A stretch of 64,000 bases of DNA from Anastrepha obliqua (Eukaryota; Arthropoda; Insecta; Diptera; Tephritidae). Positions 33,431-44,129 of this stretch are shown here, in pieces. The stretch lies in NCBI RefSeq assembly GCF_027943255.1, contig NC_072897.1, forward strand, positions 38,228,044-38,292,043. Direction: 5' to 3'. The notes below the pieces were generated by a model. It saw nothing but the letters and a program-made list of their open reading frames with translations. It was not told the origin of the DNA and ran no database searches. Positions within the stretch are counted from its first letter, which is position 1. The number at the start of each line of letters is the position of its first letter. The position numbers were made by a program, and so were the translations under genes.

Positions 33431-33632
33431 TGTAAGTATGGCTTGTAAATCGTGACTGTTTTATTCATCATTGTCTACATTTACATTTCAGTTAGGAATT
33501 CATTTTAAAGGATATTTACATATTAAGATAAAAGAGAGTAACTAGTAAACTTAGATAATAATTTAGCTACATCGCAGGGATGTATTTGGGATTATAACTA
33601 CTTGAACAGGCCATTGGATTTATGACCTTACA
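33431..33632 (-). repeat. 3' LTR of the Ty3/gypsy element
   Basis: 202 bp, two differences from the other LTR (T/G near base 7; T/A in GGGATG[T/A]ATTTGG). The pol frame ends a few bases inside it. Confidence 0.93.
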
Positions 33633-34216
33633 TTCGGCCAATCCTGATCACTGGATACGACCTCGGATCCATCGCCGCCATCATTGAAACCGTCAAAATT
33701 CGGAAGGATACACCATGGTTTTAGTTTGTCAGCTGCGTGTATCGAAGAGTAGTGCCGCTGTTTACGACTTGAACCTGGCACATCTTCGATTAAATATCGG
33801 TCATTACCTATTACTTTTGTTATGATAAATGGCCCTTTGTACGGAGGTTCTAATTTTCGTGAACTTCCCGTACTAACAGGCTCATTTTCTGTAAGTACTA
33901 AGTCACCTACAGTATAGCGTATTGGTCGACTATGCTTTTCGTCGAACCTTATCTTTGCTTTTCTTCTTTGTTGATTCACTCGTTCTGCTTCTTCTCGTTG
34001 TACATCCTGGAGTTCTTCGTTTGTTATGATTTCATCTTTATGTAGCGCTAATATAAGTTTATTTTGTAATATATCTCTTGGCTTGAAGTTAAATAATAGT
34101 TCCTGTGGTGATCGACCTGTAGTTTTGTTCTTTGTAGAATTCAATGTCCATTGTATAGCTCGTACTTCTTCATCCCAACATTTGTTCTCGCTTGTCGATG
34201 GAAGTGACATACTCAT
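33620..34216 (-). pseudogene. Integrase C-terminal part, third frame segment
   Basis: This piece follows the integrase core and ends inside the LTR. It contains AIQWTLNSTKNKTTGRSPQE, a linker, and a chromodomain-free C-terminal barrel pattern (VGDLVLTEN, YKGPFIITKVIGNDRYLIED). It is out of frame with the preceding segment because of a break near 34216. Confidence 0.8.
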
Positions 34217-35448
34217 GATCGTACGATTAGCTCTTTCTGCATGACCATTCGCTCGTGGTGTTCGTACGGCATTAAGTATATGTTTAATGTCGTTATCTTT
34301 ACAGTATTTCTGGAAATCGTTAGACGTAAACGCTGTCCCTCATTTAGTAACCCAATAACATGTCGTGTTGCTGTGCTTCTTACAGCTCTCACAATTGTGA
34401 ACTTCGTAAATGAGTCCACAAAAACTAATATATGCTCGTTTTGTTTTTTACTTTTTGGGAATGGACCAAGATGATCCAAATGAACCGTCTTAAAAGGTAT
34501 TGGTTCCATTTCATCATAATGGTATTCGCCTTCTTGTTTACCACTACGTTGTTTATTGTAACCACATTCAATACAAGATTTTATAAATGACTTTATAAAA
34601 TTACGCATTCTGGGAAACCAAAAATATTTTTGTGTCTCTTCTAAAGTCTTCTCGATACTTAAGTGCTTTACTTTTTCATGCATGCTCTGTATTATTTTGT
34701 AGCGTATCGCATTTGGTACTACCCATAATCTTTTACCCTTCTCTTTACGATAAAGCCTCTCATCCTCTACCGTATACTCTTCATTCAAAACATTGTCACC
34801 ATTTTTAACTTTATTAATAATCTCTTTTATTTTCTCGTCTTGTTGTTGCATGCTATAAATCCAATCGCTTGTCTCTAATGTTGTCTTCGATACCTTTAAC
34901 GATGCTGTGTCTAACTCTTCAGTATTTTCGTTAGGTATTCTACTTAAAAAGTCAATATGTTCCATGCGCTGACCTGGACGATGTTCGAACGTTACATCAA
35001 AATCTTGGATTCGTAACCACCAACGCGCTATTCTCGGTATGAGCTCTTTCTTGTTCATTGTTGACGTTACCGCACTACAATCGGTAACTACGACGACATG
35101 CTTACCCTGCACATAATATTTAAAACGTTCCAAACTGCTAACTACTGCCAACGCCTCAAGCTCGTAACTATGAAAGTTTCTTTCGCAATCAGTTGTAGCC
35201 CTGCTGTAATAAGCCACTGGCTTCCAATCGCCCTCATCATTTTGCATTAACACGCCTGCTATGCCCACTGAACTTGCATCTGTGTGAATTTGATGTTCTG
35301 CGTCTACTCTATATTTTGTCATTACAGGTTCTGACATTAAAGCTTTTTTCAATTTGCTAAAAGCTATCTCTTGCTGTTCAGCCCACTCAAATGGTTGGTC
35401 TTTTCGTAACAATTTTCTCAGTGCTTGATTGAATACCCCGGAATACAC
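34213..35448 (-). pseudogene. RNase H and integrase segment of the Ty3/gypsy element
   Basis: RNase H is shown by HTDASSVGIAGVLMQ and VVVTDCSAVTSTM. The integrase zinc region has FIKSCIECGYNKQ. The core has VHLDHLGPFPKSKKQNEHIL and VFVDSFTKFTI. Beyond about 34340 the frame shifts off the expected integrase sequence and runs to a stop at 34213. At the 5' end it overlaps the upstream frame by 31 bases, marking a frameshift near 35430. Confidence 0.85.
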
Positions 35449-37781
35449 CGACGGAAGTATCCGCTAAGACCAAGAAACTTTCTCACATCCGTTATTGTCT
35501 TCGGCGTAGGAAAACATTCGATCGCTAATGTCTTTATACTTCCTGGGCTCACGCCATCTTTATGTAATTTATGCCCTAAGAACTCTATAGTCTCCTTCAG
35601 GAACTCGCATTTGTTTACGTTTAGTGTTAACTTTAGTTGTCGCAATGCCTCAAATACTCTGCTTAATTTCTCGTACATTTCGTTAATACTATTACTGCCT
35701 ACTAATATATCATCCATGTAATGGATCATGTCACCTGGTTTTACCTTATCCGCTATACACTGCATTAACCTTTGGAATACGGCTGGCGCATTCTTAAGCC
35801 CGAATGGCATTCGTTTGAATTCGTATAAGCCCTCAGTGGTAACAAAAGCTGTAAATTTTCTACACTCCTCTCGAATAGGTACCTGATAATAGCCACTATT
35901 AAGATCTAGTATTGAAAAATACTTAAACTTCATAGCTTCACTTAAACGTTCTTCAATATTCGGAGTCGGATAAATTTCTTTAGCTGTATGTTTATTAAGT
36001 CGCCTATAATCGACACAAAGGCGTTCTCCTCCGTTCTTTTTCGCTACTAGTACAACTGGACTCGCATACTCAGAATGAGACTTAGTAATAATGTCACACT
36101 CGAGGAGATCATTTATCATTTTCGATATGATGCACTTCTTCGGCTCTGGAACTCTATAAGGCTTTTGTACAATCGCTTCTTTTGTCGTCAACTCGATCTT
36201 CATATCGATCACGTTAGTTAATCCAATATCATGCAAATTTTCAGCGAAAATGTCGCAATTTTCGTTAAGAAACTTTTGTAACTTATCTTTAGTTTGATCG
36301 TCATTAACGTTACAAATTATGTTACTTGAATTTGCTCTTGCAGCTTGCGTTGTAAACTCAAAATTTTTATTTGAAATTTCTATAATAACATCTCTACCTT
36401 GAAATATATCTTGACCAAGAAGAATGTCCGTCGACAAAATATCGTCATCGACAATAAACAAATCTATATTCACAACCTCATTGTCCAAACCGATGTTTGT
36501 GTTTATCTTTTCTGTCAAACAATTTTTACCGCCACAAATACCATAAATAATCATTGCACATTTCTGATATGGTATCGCTAAAGTATTTGCTACTGAACGC
36601 TTTATCATGCTGCACTCACTTCCCGTATCAATAAAAGATAAAAAGGTCTTCCCGCTTATTGAAATATATTTTTCTCCAAATTTTATTTGCTGGTTGATTT
36701 GTGCTCGTTTCACATTAAATTTTTTTCCGCAATTTACCGGTTCACCGTCACCATGAAATTTAGTACAGTCTTTACACCGACGTGGCTGTTTTGGCTTCTT
36801 ACAATTTCGTGCGATATGTCCTAATTCTTGGCAATTATAGCACTTTAAACTCGTTTTATTGTAGCCACTTTTTTCGTTTTCGTTCTTAACCCAATTCACG
36901 TACTGTTTATCAGCCGTTTCGTTTCTCGTAGTTTTCGTTAGCACCGAATTTTGTAAATATTCCTCAATCGTTTCACGCATTTCTTTTAATGATTTAAATC
37001 GTACCGCCGATATAGCAACCTGTAGTTCTCTATGTTTCAACCCGTCACGCAAATATTTTATGATCGCACTTTCACTCAGTCCATAACGCCGACCAAGTCC
37101 ACTCACTCTAAAACAATAGTCCATTATTTTCTCACTTTGCTTACGTGTAGCATTCGACATTTTAATATGCACTTCTGCTTCATTTAGTTTATACCCAAAT
37201 TCTTCGACTAAACTATTCGAAAAGTCATTCCAAGTCGAATGAAACTTAGGTGATGCATCTAGCCACAGTCTCGCAGCACCCTTTAATTTGCTATATACTG
37301 CTAAGAGTAAACATTTCTCATCCCATTGATATGCTTCAATGGCACTGTTTACCCTATCAACGAATTGATCTACTGTTAAAGAGTTTTCGCTTGTTGGGTC
37401 ATATTCAGGAATTGTCTCGGCAATTTCCTTTACACTCACACTTCGGCCCGCTGGCACACTCGAACTTTGTGGTGAGTTTATTATTCTATCTACACCAACG
37501 CTATCACGTTCTCTCTCTACACTCGCGTTATTATAGTCTGTTTGCCTTTGGTCAGCTAAATCTTTAACAGCTGCCATCATACTTCCTAACATTACACGCA
37601 ATTCGTTTACCTGAGCTTGCAACGCACTTTCGCTACTTTGAATTTCTACCTCATCGGCATTCACGCATTCCGATAACCGAAACATCAGTTCATTTCTCGT
37701 ACCCGCAGTTGAGAGCTCGCGAGCGCGCAATTGCTCTTTAACTTCATCCACTCTCAATGAATTTATTTTTCTCAGCGGCAT
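35418..37781 (-). CDS. Gag-protease-RT fusion of the Ty3/gypsy element
   Basis: A 787-residue frame. The N-terminus (residues about 7-40, LRVDEVKEQLRARELSTAG then LMFRL) looks like a SAP DNA/RNA-binding domain. The capsid region follows, then a zinc knuckle CYNCQELGHIARNC and a second Cys cluster. Protease has FIDTGSECSMIKR. Reverse transcriptase has RLCVDYRRLN, FSILDLNSGYYQV, MPFGLKNAPAVFQR and YMDDILVGS. YMDD, rather than the commoner YxDD with Val or Ile in this group, is noteworthy. The frame stops in the thumb because of a frameshift near 35430. Gag and pol are fused in one frame. Confidence 0.9.
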   Translation of the reverse strand: MPLRKINSLRVDEVKEQLRARELSTAGTRNELMFRLSECVNADEVEIQSSESALQAQVNELRVMLGSMMAAVKDLADQRQTDYNNASVERERDSVGVDRIINSPQSSSVPAGRSVSVKEIAETIPEYDPTSENSLTVDQFVDRVNSAIEAYQWDEKCLLLAVYSKLKGAARLWLDASPKFHSTWNDFSNSLVEEFGYKLNEAEVHIKMSNATRKQSEKIMDYCFRVSGLGRRYGLSESAIIKYLRDGLKHRELQVAISAVRFKSLKEMRETIEEYLQNSVLTKTTRNETADKQYVNWVKNENEKSGYNKTSLKCYNCQELGHIARNCKKPKQPRRCKDCTKFHGDGEPVNCGKKFNVKRAQINQQIKFGEKYISISGKTFLSFIDTGSECSMIKRSVANTLAIPYQKCAMIIYGICGGKNCLTEKINTNIGLDNEVVNIDLFIVDDDILSTDILLGQDIFQGRDVIIEISNKNFEFTTQAARANSSNIICNVNDDQTKDKLQKFLNENCDIFAENLHDIGLTNVIDMKIELTTKEAIVQKPYRVPEPKKCIISKMINDLLECDIITKSHSEYASPVVLVAKKNGGERLCVDYRRLNKHTAKEIYPTPNIEERLSEAMKFKYFSILDLNSGYYQVPIREECRKFTAFVTTEGLYEFKRMPFGLKNAPAVFQRLMQCIADKVKPGDMIHYMDDILVGSNSINEMYEKLSRVFEALRQLKLTLNVNKCEFLKETIEFLGHKLHKDGVSPGSIKTLAIECFPTPKTITDVRKFLGLSGYFRRCIPGYSIKH

Positions 37782-38230
37782 ATTGTGTTCTTCTTACGTG
37801 TCTCTCTTTCTCAATTGTTCTTGAATTTCCGCGAATTTCAACACGCGCGACACCCCGACCACACAATTTCGATATGTATATATATATATGTGCAACAAAT
37901 ACTCGTAAATTCATACGCGCATTATCACAACAATATACTTTTATTTGCCTTTGTACGCAAATGCAACAACAATACACTACTTCTTTCGCGTCCTTCAGCC
38001 ACTTGCGCATGTGCCTACATATGTATGTATCTACAAATGCTCATATGTATATTCGTACGCGCATTCACATACCTACGCAGTTTGCTGTTTTTTTTTGTCC
38101 TTCTAAATTGTTTACTTTTTGTACTTTATTATGTGCAACTAAACGTATATTCATACGCAAATTTGCAACAACCACAATACACTTAACACACTTGCTCTTC
38201 TTCGCTTAGGTTTCAATCCTACTTCTGACC
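37782..38230 (-). promoter_or_regulatory. Leader of the Ty3/gypsy element with primer site
   Basis: A 449-base leader between the 5' LTR and gag. It holds the Leu-tRNA-like primer site (38208-38230) and repeated ATACGCGCAT/CATATG motifs. Small frames on the + strand here are incidental. Confidence 0.6.
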
Positions 38231-38432
38231 TGTAAGGATGGCTTGTAAATCGTGACTGTTTTATTCATCATTGTCTACATTTACATTTCAGTTAGGAATT
38301 CATTTTAAAGGATATTTACATATTAAGATAAAAGAGAGTAACTAGTAAACTTAGATAATAATTTAGCTACATCGCAGGGATGAATTTGGGATTATAACTA
38401 CTTGAACAGGCCATTGGATTTATGACCTTACA
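38231..38432 (-). repeat. 5' LTR of the Ty3/gypsy element
   Basis: 202 bp. Followed by the CATA duplication at 38433-38436. Confidence 0.93.
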
Positions 38433-38436
38433 CATA

Positions 38437-38758
38437 CATGTGCACGGAGCCACGACCATTCGGCATCACAAATATTCAGGAGTTACCAAATATTGGCAAA
38501 TAATTCAACGCGAAATATTCCAGTATTGAGTATTTTCGAATGGTCGAGAAAATTGGGCAGCTCCTTTTATGAATGAAAGTACTTTGCTCGTAGAAATATG
38601 AGCTCGAACTTATTAATGAATTGGTTTCTGTTGTGCTTTTTTAAATTTGAAACTGTTCAGCGCCGTCGCGGGTAAATAATCATGGCCGCTACAGGTGCGC
38701 CTATGAATGCATTTTGATCTTTTAGTCGCTAGGCATAGAATTTTGGTTTTGGAAACAT
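38437..38758. repeat. Dispersed repeat related to 30900-31225
   Basis: Reverse-complement match to 30900-31225. It starts near the LTR element's right flank and ends where the first ~880-bp repeat starts. Shared features include GGCAAATAATTC, CGCGAAATATTCCA and TTCAGCGCCGTCGC. Confidence 0.65.
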
Positions 38759-39641
38759 CCCAGCAAAACCTGCGTGACCGAAGCTCTAACACAATTACAC
38801 GTTTTATATGTTACAAACACATATGCACTCGTATTTCTTTGGAAATCGACTTTTTTTTTTTGATGCTCCGTCCCCTTTGGAAAGGTGTAAGCAGTAAGCA
38901 AACTTCATTCATATATTTTTTCTCATTTTTGCATCAATAGAAAAAAAAACAAAAAAAAACGGCAAGTGGCTGTCAAAGCCATAAGTCAAAAAGATATCTT
39001 TTCTCTCTTTTTGATATCAAAGTAGGCCGAGAATCAAATTGTCAACCTTTGGCAAATATGTAAGCAGTAAGCAAATTTCATTCATATATTTTTCCTCATT
39101 TTTAAATCAGTTAAAGTAAACAAACGCCGTAGCCGAGTGGGTTGGTGCGTGACTGCTATTCAGAATTCACAGAGAAAACGTCAGTTCGAATCTCGGTGAA
39201 AGCAAAATTAATAAGAACATTTTTTAATAGCGGTCGCCCATCAGCAGGCAATGGCAAAACACCGAGTGTATTTCTACCATGAAAAAAATCTGCTCATAAA
39301 CATATCATAAAACAAAATAAAATAAATGTATAAAAAAAAAAAATTTTTTTTGTGATTCGAACCAAGGATTTCGGATCGGAAGCCCACATTGCTAGCCGCT
39401 GGGCTATCGCGCTGTGCTGTCGCCGCTGGCCTAAAAGTTATTTTGTTCGTCGCTACGTTTATATGAAACTGGCACTGGCAAACGAATCCATATGTATGAA
39501 AGGGATAAAAAATCACACGTACACAAAATTTTTGGCACGATTTTCCCAACGCTTTTAGCAAAGTGATTGCAAAGGGGCGGGGCTAGTGACCGTTTTCAGA
39601 CCACGCGTCCCGGTAACGTGACCGGGACTCTTCTTGCTGGG
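38759..39641 (+). repeat. ~880-bp CCCAGCAA repeat, copy A
   Basis: The ends are CCCAGCAAAACCTGCGTGAC and ACTCTTCTTGCTGGG, sharing only an 8-base inverted repeat. Inside are a forward SINE-head module (39121-39195, A box TAGCCGAGTGG, B box AGTTCGAATCTC), SINE-like body to about 39300, and a second tRNA-like module in reverse (39352-39425). No target duplication seen. No protein is coded; 60-100 codon frames in it are incidental. Confidence 0.85.
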
Positions 39642-39697
39642 ATATGCATGTAGAGGCTTAAAGTGAGTGTGTGCGGTTATATGTACATGCACATGTA

Positions 39698-40579
39698 CCC
39701 AGCAAAACCTGCGTGACCGAAGCTCTAACACAATTACACTTTTTTGTTTGTTACTAACACATATGCACTCGTATTTGTTTGGAAATCGACTTTTTTTTTA
39801 TGCTTCGTCACCTTTGGAAAAGGTGTAAGCAGTAAGCAAACTTCATTCATATATTTTTTCTCATTTTTGCATCAATAGAAAAAAAAACGGCAAGTGGCTG
39901 TCAAAGCCATAAGTCAAAAAGATATCTTTTCTCTCTTTCTGATATCAAAGTAGGCCGAGAATCAAATTGTCAACCTTTGGCAAATATGTAAGCAGTAAGC
40001 AAATTTCATTCATATATTTTTGCTCATTTTTGAATCAGTTAAAGTAAACAAACGCCGTAGCCGAGTTGGTTGGTGAGTGACTACTATTCAGAGTTCGCAG
40101 AGAAAACGTCAGTTCGAATCTCGGTGAAAGCAAAATTAATAAAAACATTTTTTAATAGCGGTCGCCCATCAGCAGGCAATGGCAAAATACCGAGTGTATT
40201 TCTACCATGAAAAAAATCTGCTCATAAACATATCATAAAACAAAATAAAATAAATGTATAAAAAAAAACTTTTTTTTGTGATTCGAACCAAGGATTTCGG
40301 ATCGGAAGCCCACATTGCTGGCCGCTGGGCTATCGCGCTGTGCTGTCGCCGCTGGCCTAAAAGTTATTTTGTTCGTCGCTACGTTTATATGAAACTGGCA
40401 CTGGCAAACGAATCCATATGTATGAAAAGGATAGAAAATCACACGTACACAACATTTTTGGTACGATTTTCCCAACGCTTTTAACAACGTGATTGTAAAG
40501 GGGCGTGGTTAGTGATAGTTTAACGACCACGCGTGGCGGTTACGTGAAGGGTAACATGACCGCCACTCTTCTTGCTGGG
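39698..40579 (+). repeat. ~880-bp CCCAGCAA repeat, copy B
   Basis: Same structure and orientation as copy A, tRNA-like modules at about 40052-40125 (+) and 40276-40350 (-). It forms the left half of a large palindrome with copy C. Confidence 0.85.
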
Positions 40580-40627
40580 TGGGTATTCATATATCTACAC
40601 ATATACAAATGAATATGTAAACGCATA

Positions 40628-41502
40628 CCCAGCAAGAAGAGTGGTGGTCAGGTTACCCTGCACATGACCGCCACGCGTGGTCGTTAAACTGTCACTAGCC
40701 CCGCCCCTTTATAATCACTTTGTTAAAAGCGTTGGGAAAATTGTGCCAAATTTTTTGTGTACGTGTGATTTTTTATCCCTTTCATACATATGGATTCGTT
40801 TGCCAGTGCCAGTTTCATATAAACGTAGCGACGAACAAAATAACTTTTAGGCCAGCGGCGACAGCACAGCGCGATAGCCCAGCGGCTAGCAATGTGGGCT
40901 TCCGATCCGAAATCCTTGGTTCGAATCACAAAAAAAATTTTTTTTTTATACATTTATTTAATTTTGTTTTATGATATGTTTATGAGCAGATTTTTTTCAT
41001 GGTAGAAATACACTCGGTGTTTTGCCATTGCCTGCTGATGGGCGACCGCTATATTAAAAAATGTTTTCATCAATTTTGCTTTCACCGAGATTCGAACTGA
41101 CGTTTTCTCTGTGAATTCTGAATAGCAGTCACGCACCAACCCACTCGGCTACGGCGTTTGTTTACTTTGATTGATGTAAAAATGAGGAAAAATATATGAA
41201 TGAAATTTGCTTACTGCTTACATATTTGCCAAAGGTTGACAATTTGATTCTCGGCCTACTTTGATATCAAAAAGAGAGAAAAGATATCTTTTTGACTTAT
41301 TGCTTTGACAGCCACTTGCCGTTTTTTTTGTTTTTTTTTTCTATTGATGCAAAAATGAGAAAAAATATATGAATGAAGTTTGCTTACTGCTTACACCTTT
41401 TCCAAAGGGGACGGAGCAAAGAAATACGAGTGCGTATGTGTTTGTAACATATAAAAAAGTGTAAATGTGTTAGAGCTTCGGTCACGCAGGTTTTGCTGGG
41501 TT
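40628..41502 (-). repeat. ~880-bp CCCAGCAA repeat, copy C (inverted)
   Basis: Inverted copy, separated from copy B by 48 bases. tRNA-like modules at about 40860-40930 (+) and 41087-41160 (-). The + module reads TAGCCCAGCGG (A box) and GGTTCGAATCA (B box) before a run of A and T. Confidence 0.85.
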
Positions 41503-42204
41503 TAGATGAGTTTTTCTGCATATATGTATTACGAATATGTTTGCATATATTTTATATGTAGATATGCATATGAGCTGTGTTATGAGGCAGGTCAAGACTT
41601 TTTTCTACTTCTATAAATATGGATGGTAGATGTTATTTAATCTAATAATAATTTAAAGAGTACAACATATTGTTGAATACTAACCCTTGATGTAAATGAA
41701 TGGTTATAAAGCAGTTAATTTTTTATATGGATATTTTGAAATAATTTTGAAAATACATTTAATATTATTACAATTTAGTTAATTAGATACTTAAAATTTC
41801 ACATTCATGCATGCATATATGTACATACATACTTAGAATTAATTTATGTATCTCACAAGAAGTAATCCACCAATAACACCAAATAATGGCATTTTACATT
41901 TCAATGCAAACGCTATATTTAATTCTGTTGACTACGCTCGCCTACGTTAACTCTCTTCTCTTAACTTTTCCGAGGCCGTGGTGAAATAATAAAAATTTCT
42001 TGCCCGCGTTTTGTTAGCATTTGACATTTAATCTGCTCATTCGTTCCTTAGCCTTCTCTATGAATTTACATTCTCTGATATATGCATCAAAGTAAGCAAA
42101 CCAAAAATTATTATTTTGCCTCTGATTCTCAAATTATTTGTAGATGTCTATACATACATATATATGTATTTCCTTAAGGCTCCGAAAAATATATATGTAT
42201 AAGT
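41503..42204. other. Unassigned 0.7 kb of AT-rich intron
   Basis: TACATA/ATATGT-rich DNA with no recognised coding or repeat-end motif. Possibly original intron sequence. Confidence 0.4.
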
Positions 42205-42395
42205 ATAGATAATTGGCGCTAACACCTATGTTATATGTTTTGCCGAGCTCCTCCTCCTATTTGTGGTGTGCGACTCGATGTTGTTGGACAAATGGATGAA
42301 CCTATGTATTATGCCGCCTCCGAACGGCAAATGGCTTTTTATGAGGAGCTTTTTCATGGCAGACATACCGTCGGAGATTTACCATTGCTTCCTCT
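42205..42395 (-). repeat. tRNA-derived SINE, head-truncated
   Basis: Matches the tail half of the SINE at 44836-45078. It starts ATAATTGGCGC at the low end, followed by GCCGAGCTCCTCCTC, ATTTGTGGTGTGCG and an AGGAGCTTTTTCATGGCAG block. The tRNA head is missing. Confidence 0.75.
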
Positions 42396-42466
42396 CGTCC
42401 TGCTCTATTCAGCTACGGCACTGATATATAATATTTTTCGCACGGAAATGCTTTTTTGCATATGCC

Positions 42467-44117
42467 CAGGCCCGACGAGAGGGGGGGGGGGGGGATCGGG
42501 TACTTTTTCCCCCGGGCCCGGACTCGAGGGTAATTCCAAGAAATTTCCTGCTTGAAAAAATATAGTAAATAATAATTCTACCAGAGTTCCGTCACAGACT
42601 TTTTTTGGTGTCACCATATCGAATGTTATGATCACGATTACGAAGAATAAATATAATATGGTGATACAAAAGTGTATATTATTGAGCTCTTATTAAAATG
42701 GAACATTTTATGCTACTGATTTATAAGGTAATTAATAATTATAGTGATGATTAGATTAAATTTAGATAGTTGTATTTTAAATGAAGACCAATTTTGAAAC
42801 GTAGTTATTCTTTAAAGCAATTTGTCCTTACGTTGATAAAGAATTAAATGTAGAGATAGCAATAATACTTTTTATAGACTAGAAATTTTTGGTTTTTCAC
42901 TGGGTATGTTATTATATAAATAATTTTTTAAATTCGTTTCCCCAGTCAATTTCACACTTTTATTTTATTTTTTTATGTTTCGGCAACTAATGCGTGGCCC
43001 CTTTCAAGAAAAGTTTGCTGTGTGAAATAACGTTACATTCTGGTAATCTTGTCAATTATTTTGAGTTTAAAACATATACGTTTTGAACAAGTGAACACTT
43101 TTCGCATTTTAGATACTTCATAAAACAAGTTATTTTGAATATTTATGACAATCCAGAGTCAAACTGTTGCAAAAGGCTTGCCAAACACTTCGTCAACATT
43201 GCCAGCAAGCCGAAAGAAGAAACGTAATGATGAAGAACCTGAGAATTCAGGGGAAAATATGACCGCCGAAGAAATTGATTTCAAGAGGAACACATTTCTC
43301 GTTATCATGGACTCAGTTATCCCTAGTATTGAAAATCGGTTTACTGCAATTAAAAACATAAACTACATTTTCTCATTCCTGTGGCTATTTCCTAAAATTG
43401 AAAAAGCAGAACTTCAGACAGCAGCTTTCAATTTTGCTAAAAAATACCCTTCTGATGTGTCGGAAGAAATCTCAATTGAGATGTGTCACTTGAAGAGTGT
43501 GTACAAGGCGAATTTTACTGGAAATTCGGAATGTTGTATGCCTCCGTTCGACTTGTTGAATGCCATCACAGCTAAAAACTTGGATACTCTGTTCCCGAAC
43601 ATCTGCATTGCTTTGCGAATATTCTGCACCCTGCCAGTATCGGTTGCCGGCGCCGAAAGATCGTTCAGCGCTTTATCAAGGATCAAAGACTACCATCGTT
43701 CTTGTTCAACTCAGAGTCGAGTAACAGGATTGGCAACTTTGTACTTGGAATCTGAGTTAGCAAGGAAACCCGACTTCGTTGATATTATAAGAGCTTTTGC
43801 CTCAGCTAAAGCAAGAAAAGCAAAATTCTAAGCATCGTGACAGTCATTTTCAAATATTTGTAAGGCTCACAAAATGAATAAAAAATTTTAACTTTTTTCA
43901 GCTGCGTTTTTTATTTCAGATCTACTGAAGAGTTTTCTAAAATTCATTTTAATCAATATTTCATAATTAATTCTATCAAAAATTTTATCAATGAGTTTTT
44001 CAATGTTTAAATGTTATATCACTATAACATAATACGCATTTTGATAAATAAAAAAAATTTGAAGGGGCCCGCATCTCAAGTTTCCCCCGGGGCCCGAATA
44101 CTCTCTCCACGGCCCTG
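42467..44117 (+). mobile_element. hAT-superfamily element with 8-bp target duplication
   Basis: CATATGCC is duplicated exactly at 42459-42466 and 44118-44125. The ends are imperfect inverted repeats (CAGGCCCGACGAGAG and the inverse of CTCTCCACGGCCCTG). Both ends carry GC-rich CCCCCGGGCCC-type blocks. The left end has a run of 14 or more G. Size is 1651 bp. It codes only the end of a hAT transposase, so it is non-autonomous. Confidence 0.92.
43145..43831 (+). pseudogene. hAT transposase C-terminal part
   Basis: A 228-residue frame. Residues about 150-215 have the hAT dimerisation signature: NICIALRIFCTLPVSVAGAE, then RSFSALSRIKDYHRS and GLATLYLESEL. The N-terminal part reads like the linker of ZMYM-type hAT transposases. 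The BED zinc finger and the N-terminal catalytic region are absent. The frame may still be translated, but it cannot make a full transposase. Confidence 0.85.
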
Positions 44118-44129
44118 CATATGCCACAT

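Larger units (their letters stand above)
33431..38432 (-). mobile_element. Ty3/gypsy LTR retrotransposon, recent but frameshifted
   Basis: A 5002-bp element with 202-bp LTRs (33431-33632 and 38231-38432, TGTAAG...CTTACA) that differ at two bases. CATA is duplicated at 33427-33430 and 38433-38436. A single gag-pol frame starts at 37781. After the LTR the sequence GGTCAGAAGTAGGATT matches the 3' end of a Leu-tRNA, a probable primer site. No env. Frame breaks near 35430 and in 34340-34213 interrupt pol. It lies inside a dispersed repeat seen again at 30900-31225. Confidence 0.93.

Noticed and set aside
37757..38209. 150-codon + strand frame in the Ty3/gypsy leader
   Set aside because: Low-complexity, antisense to the element leader, with no recognisable motif.
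39121..39195. True tRNA gene
   Set aside because: A and B boxes are present but the acceptor stem and anticodon arm do not pair properly, and the sequence continues into SINE body.
40233..40974. Frames of 76-95 codons in the ~880-bp repeats (also 39274-39561)
   Set aside because: They are translations of tRNA-like and SINE sequence, mirrored in each copy, with no protein features.
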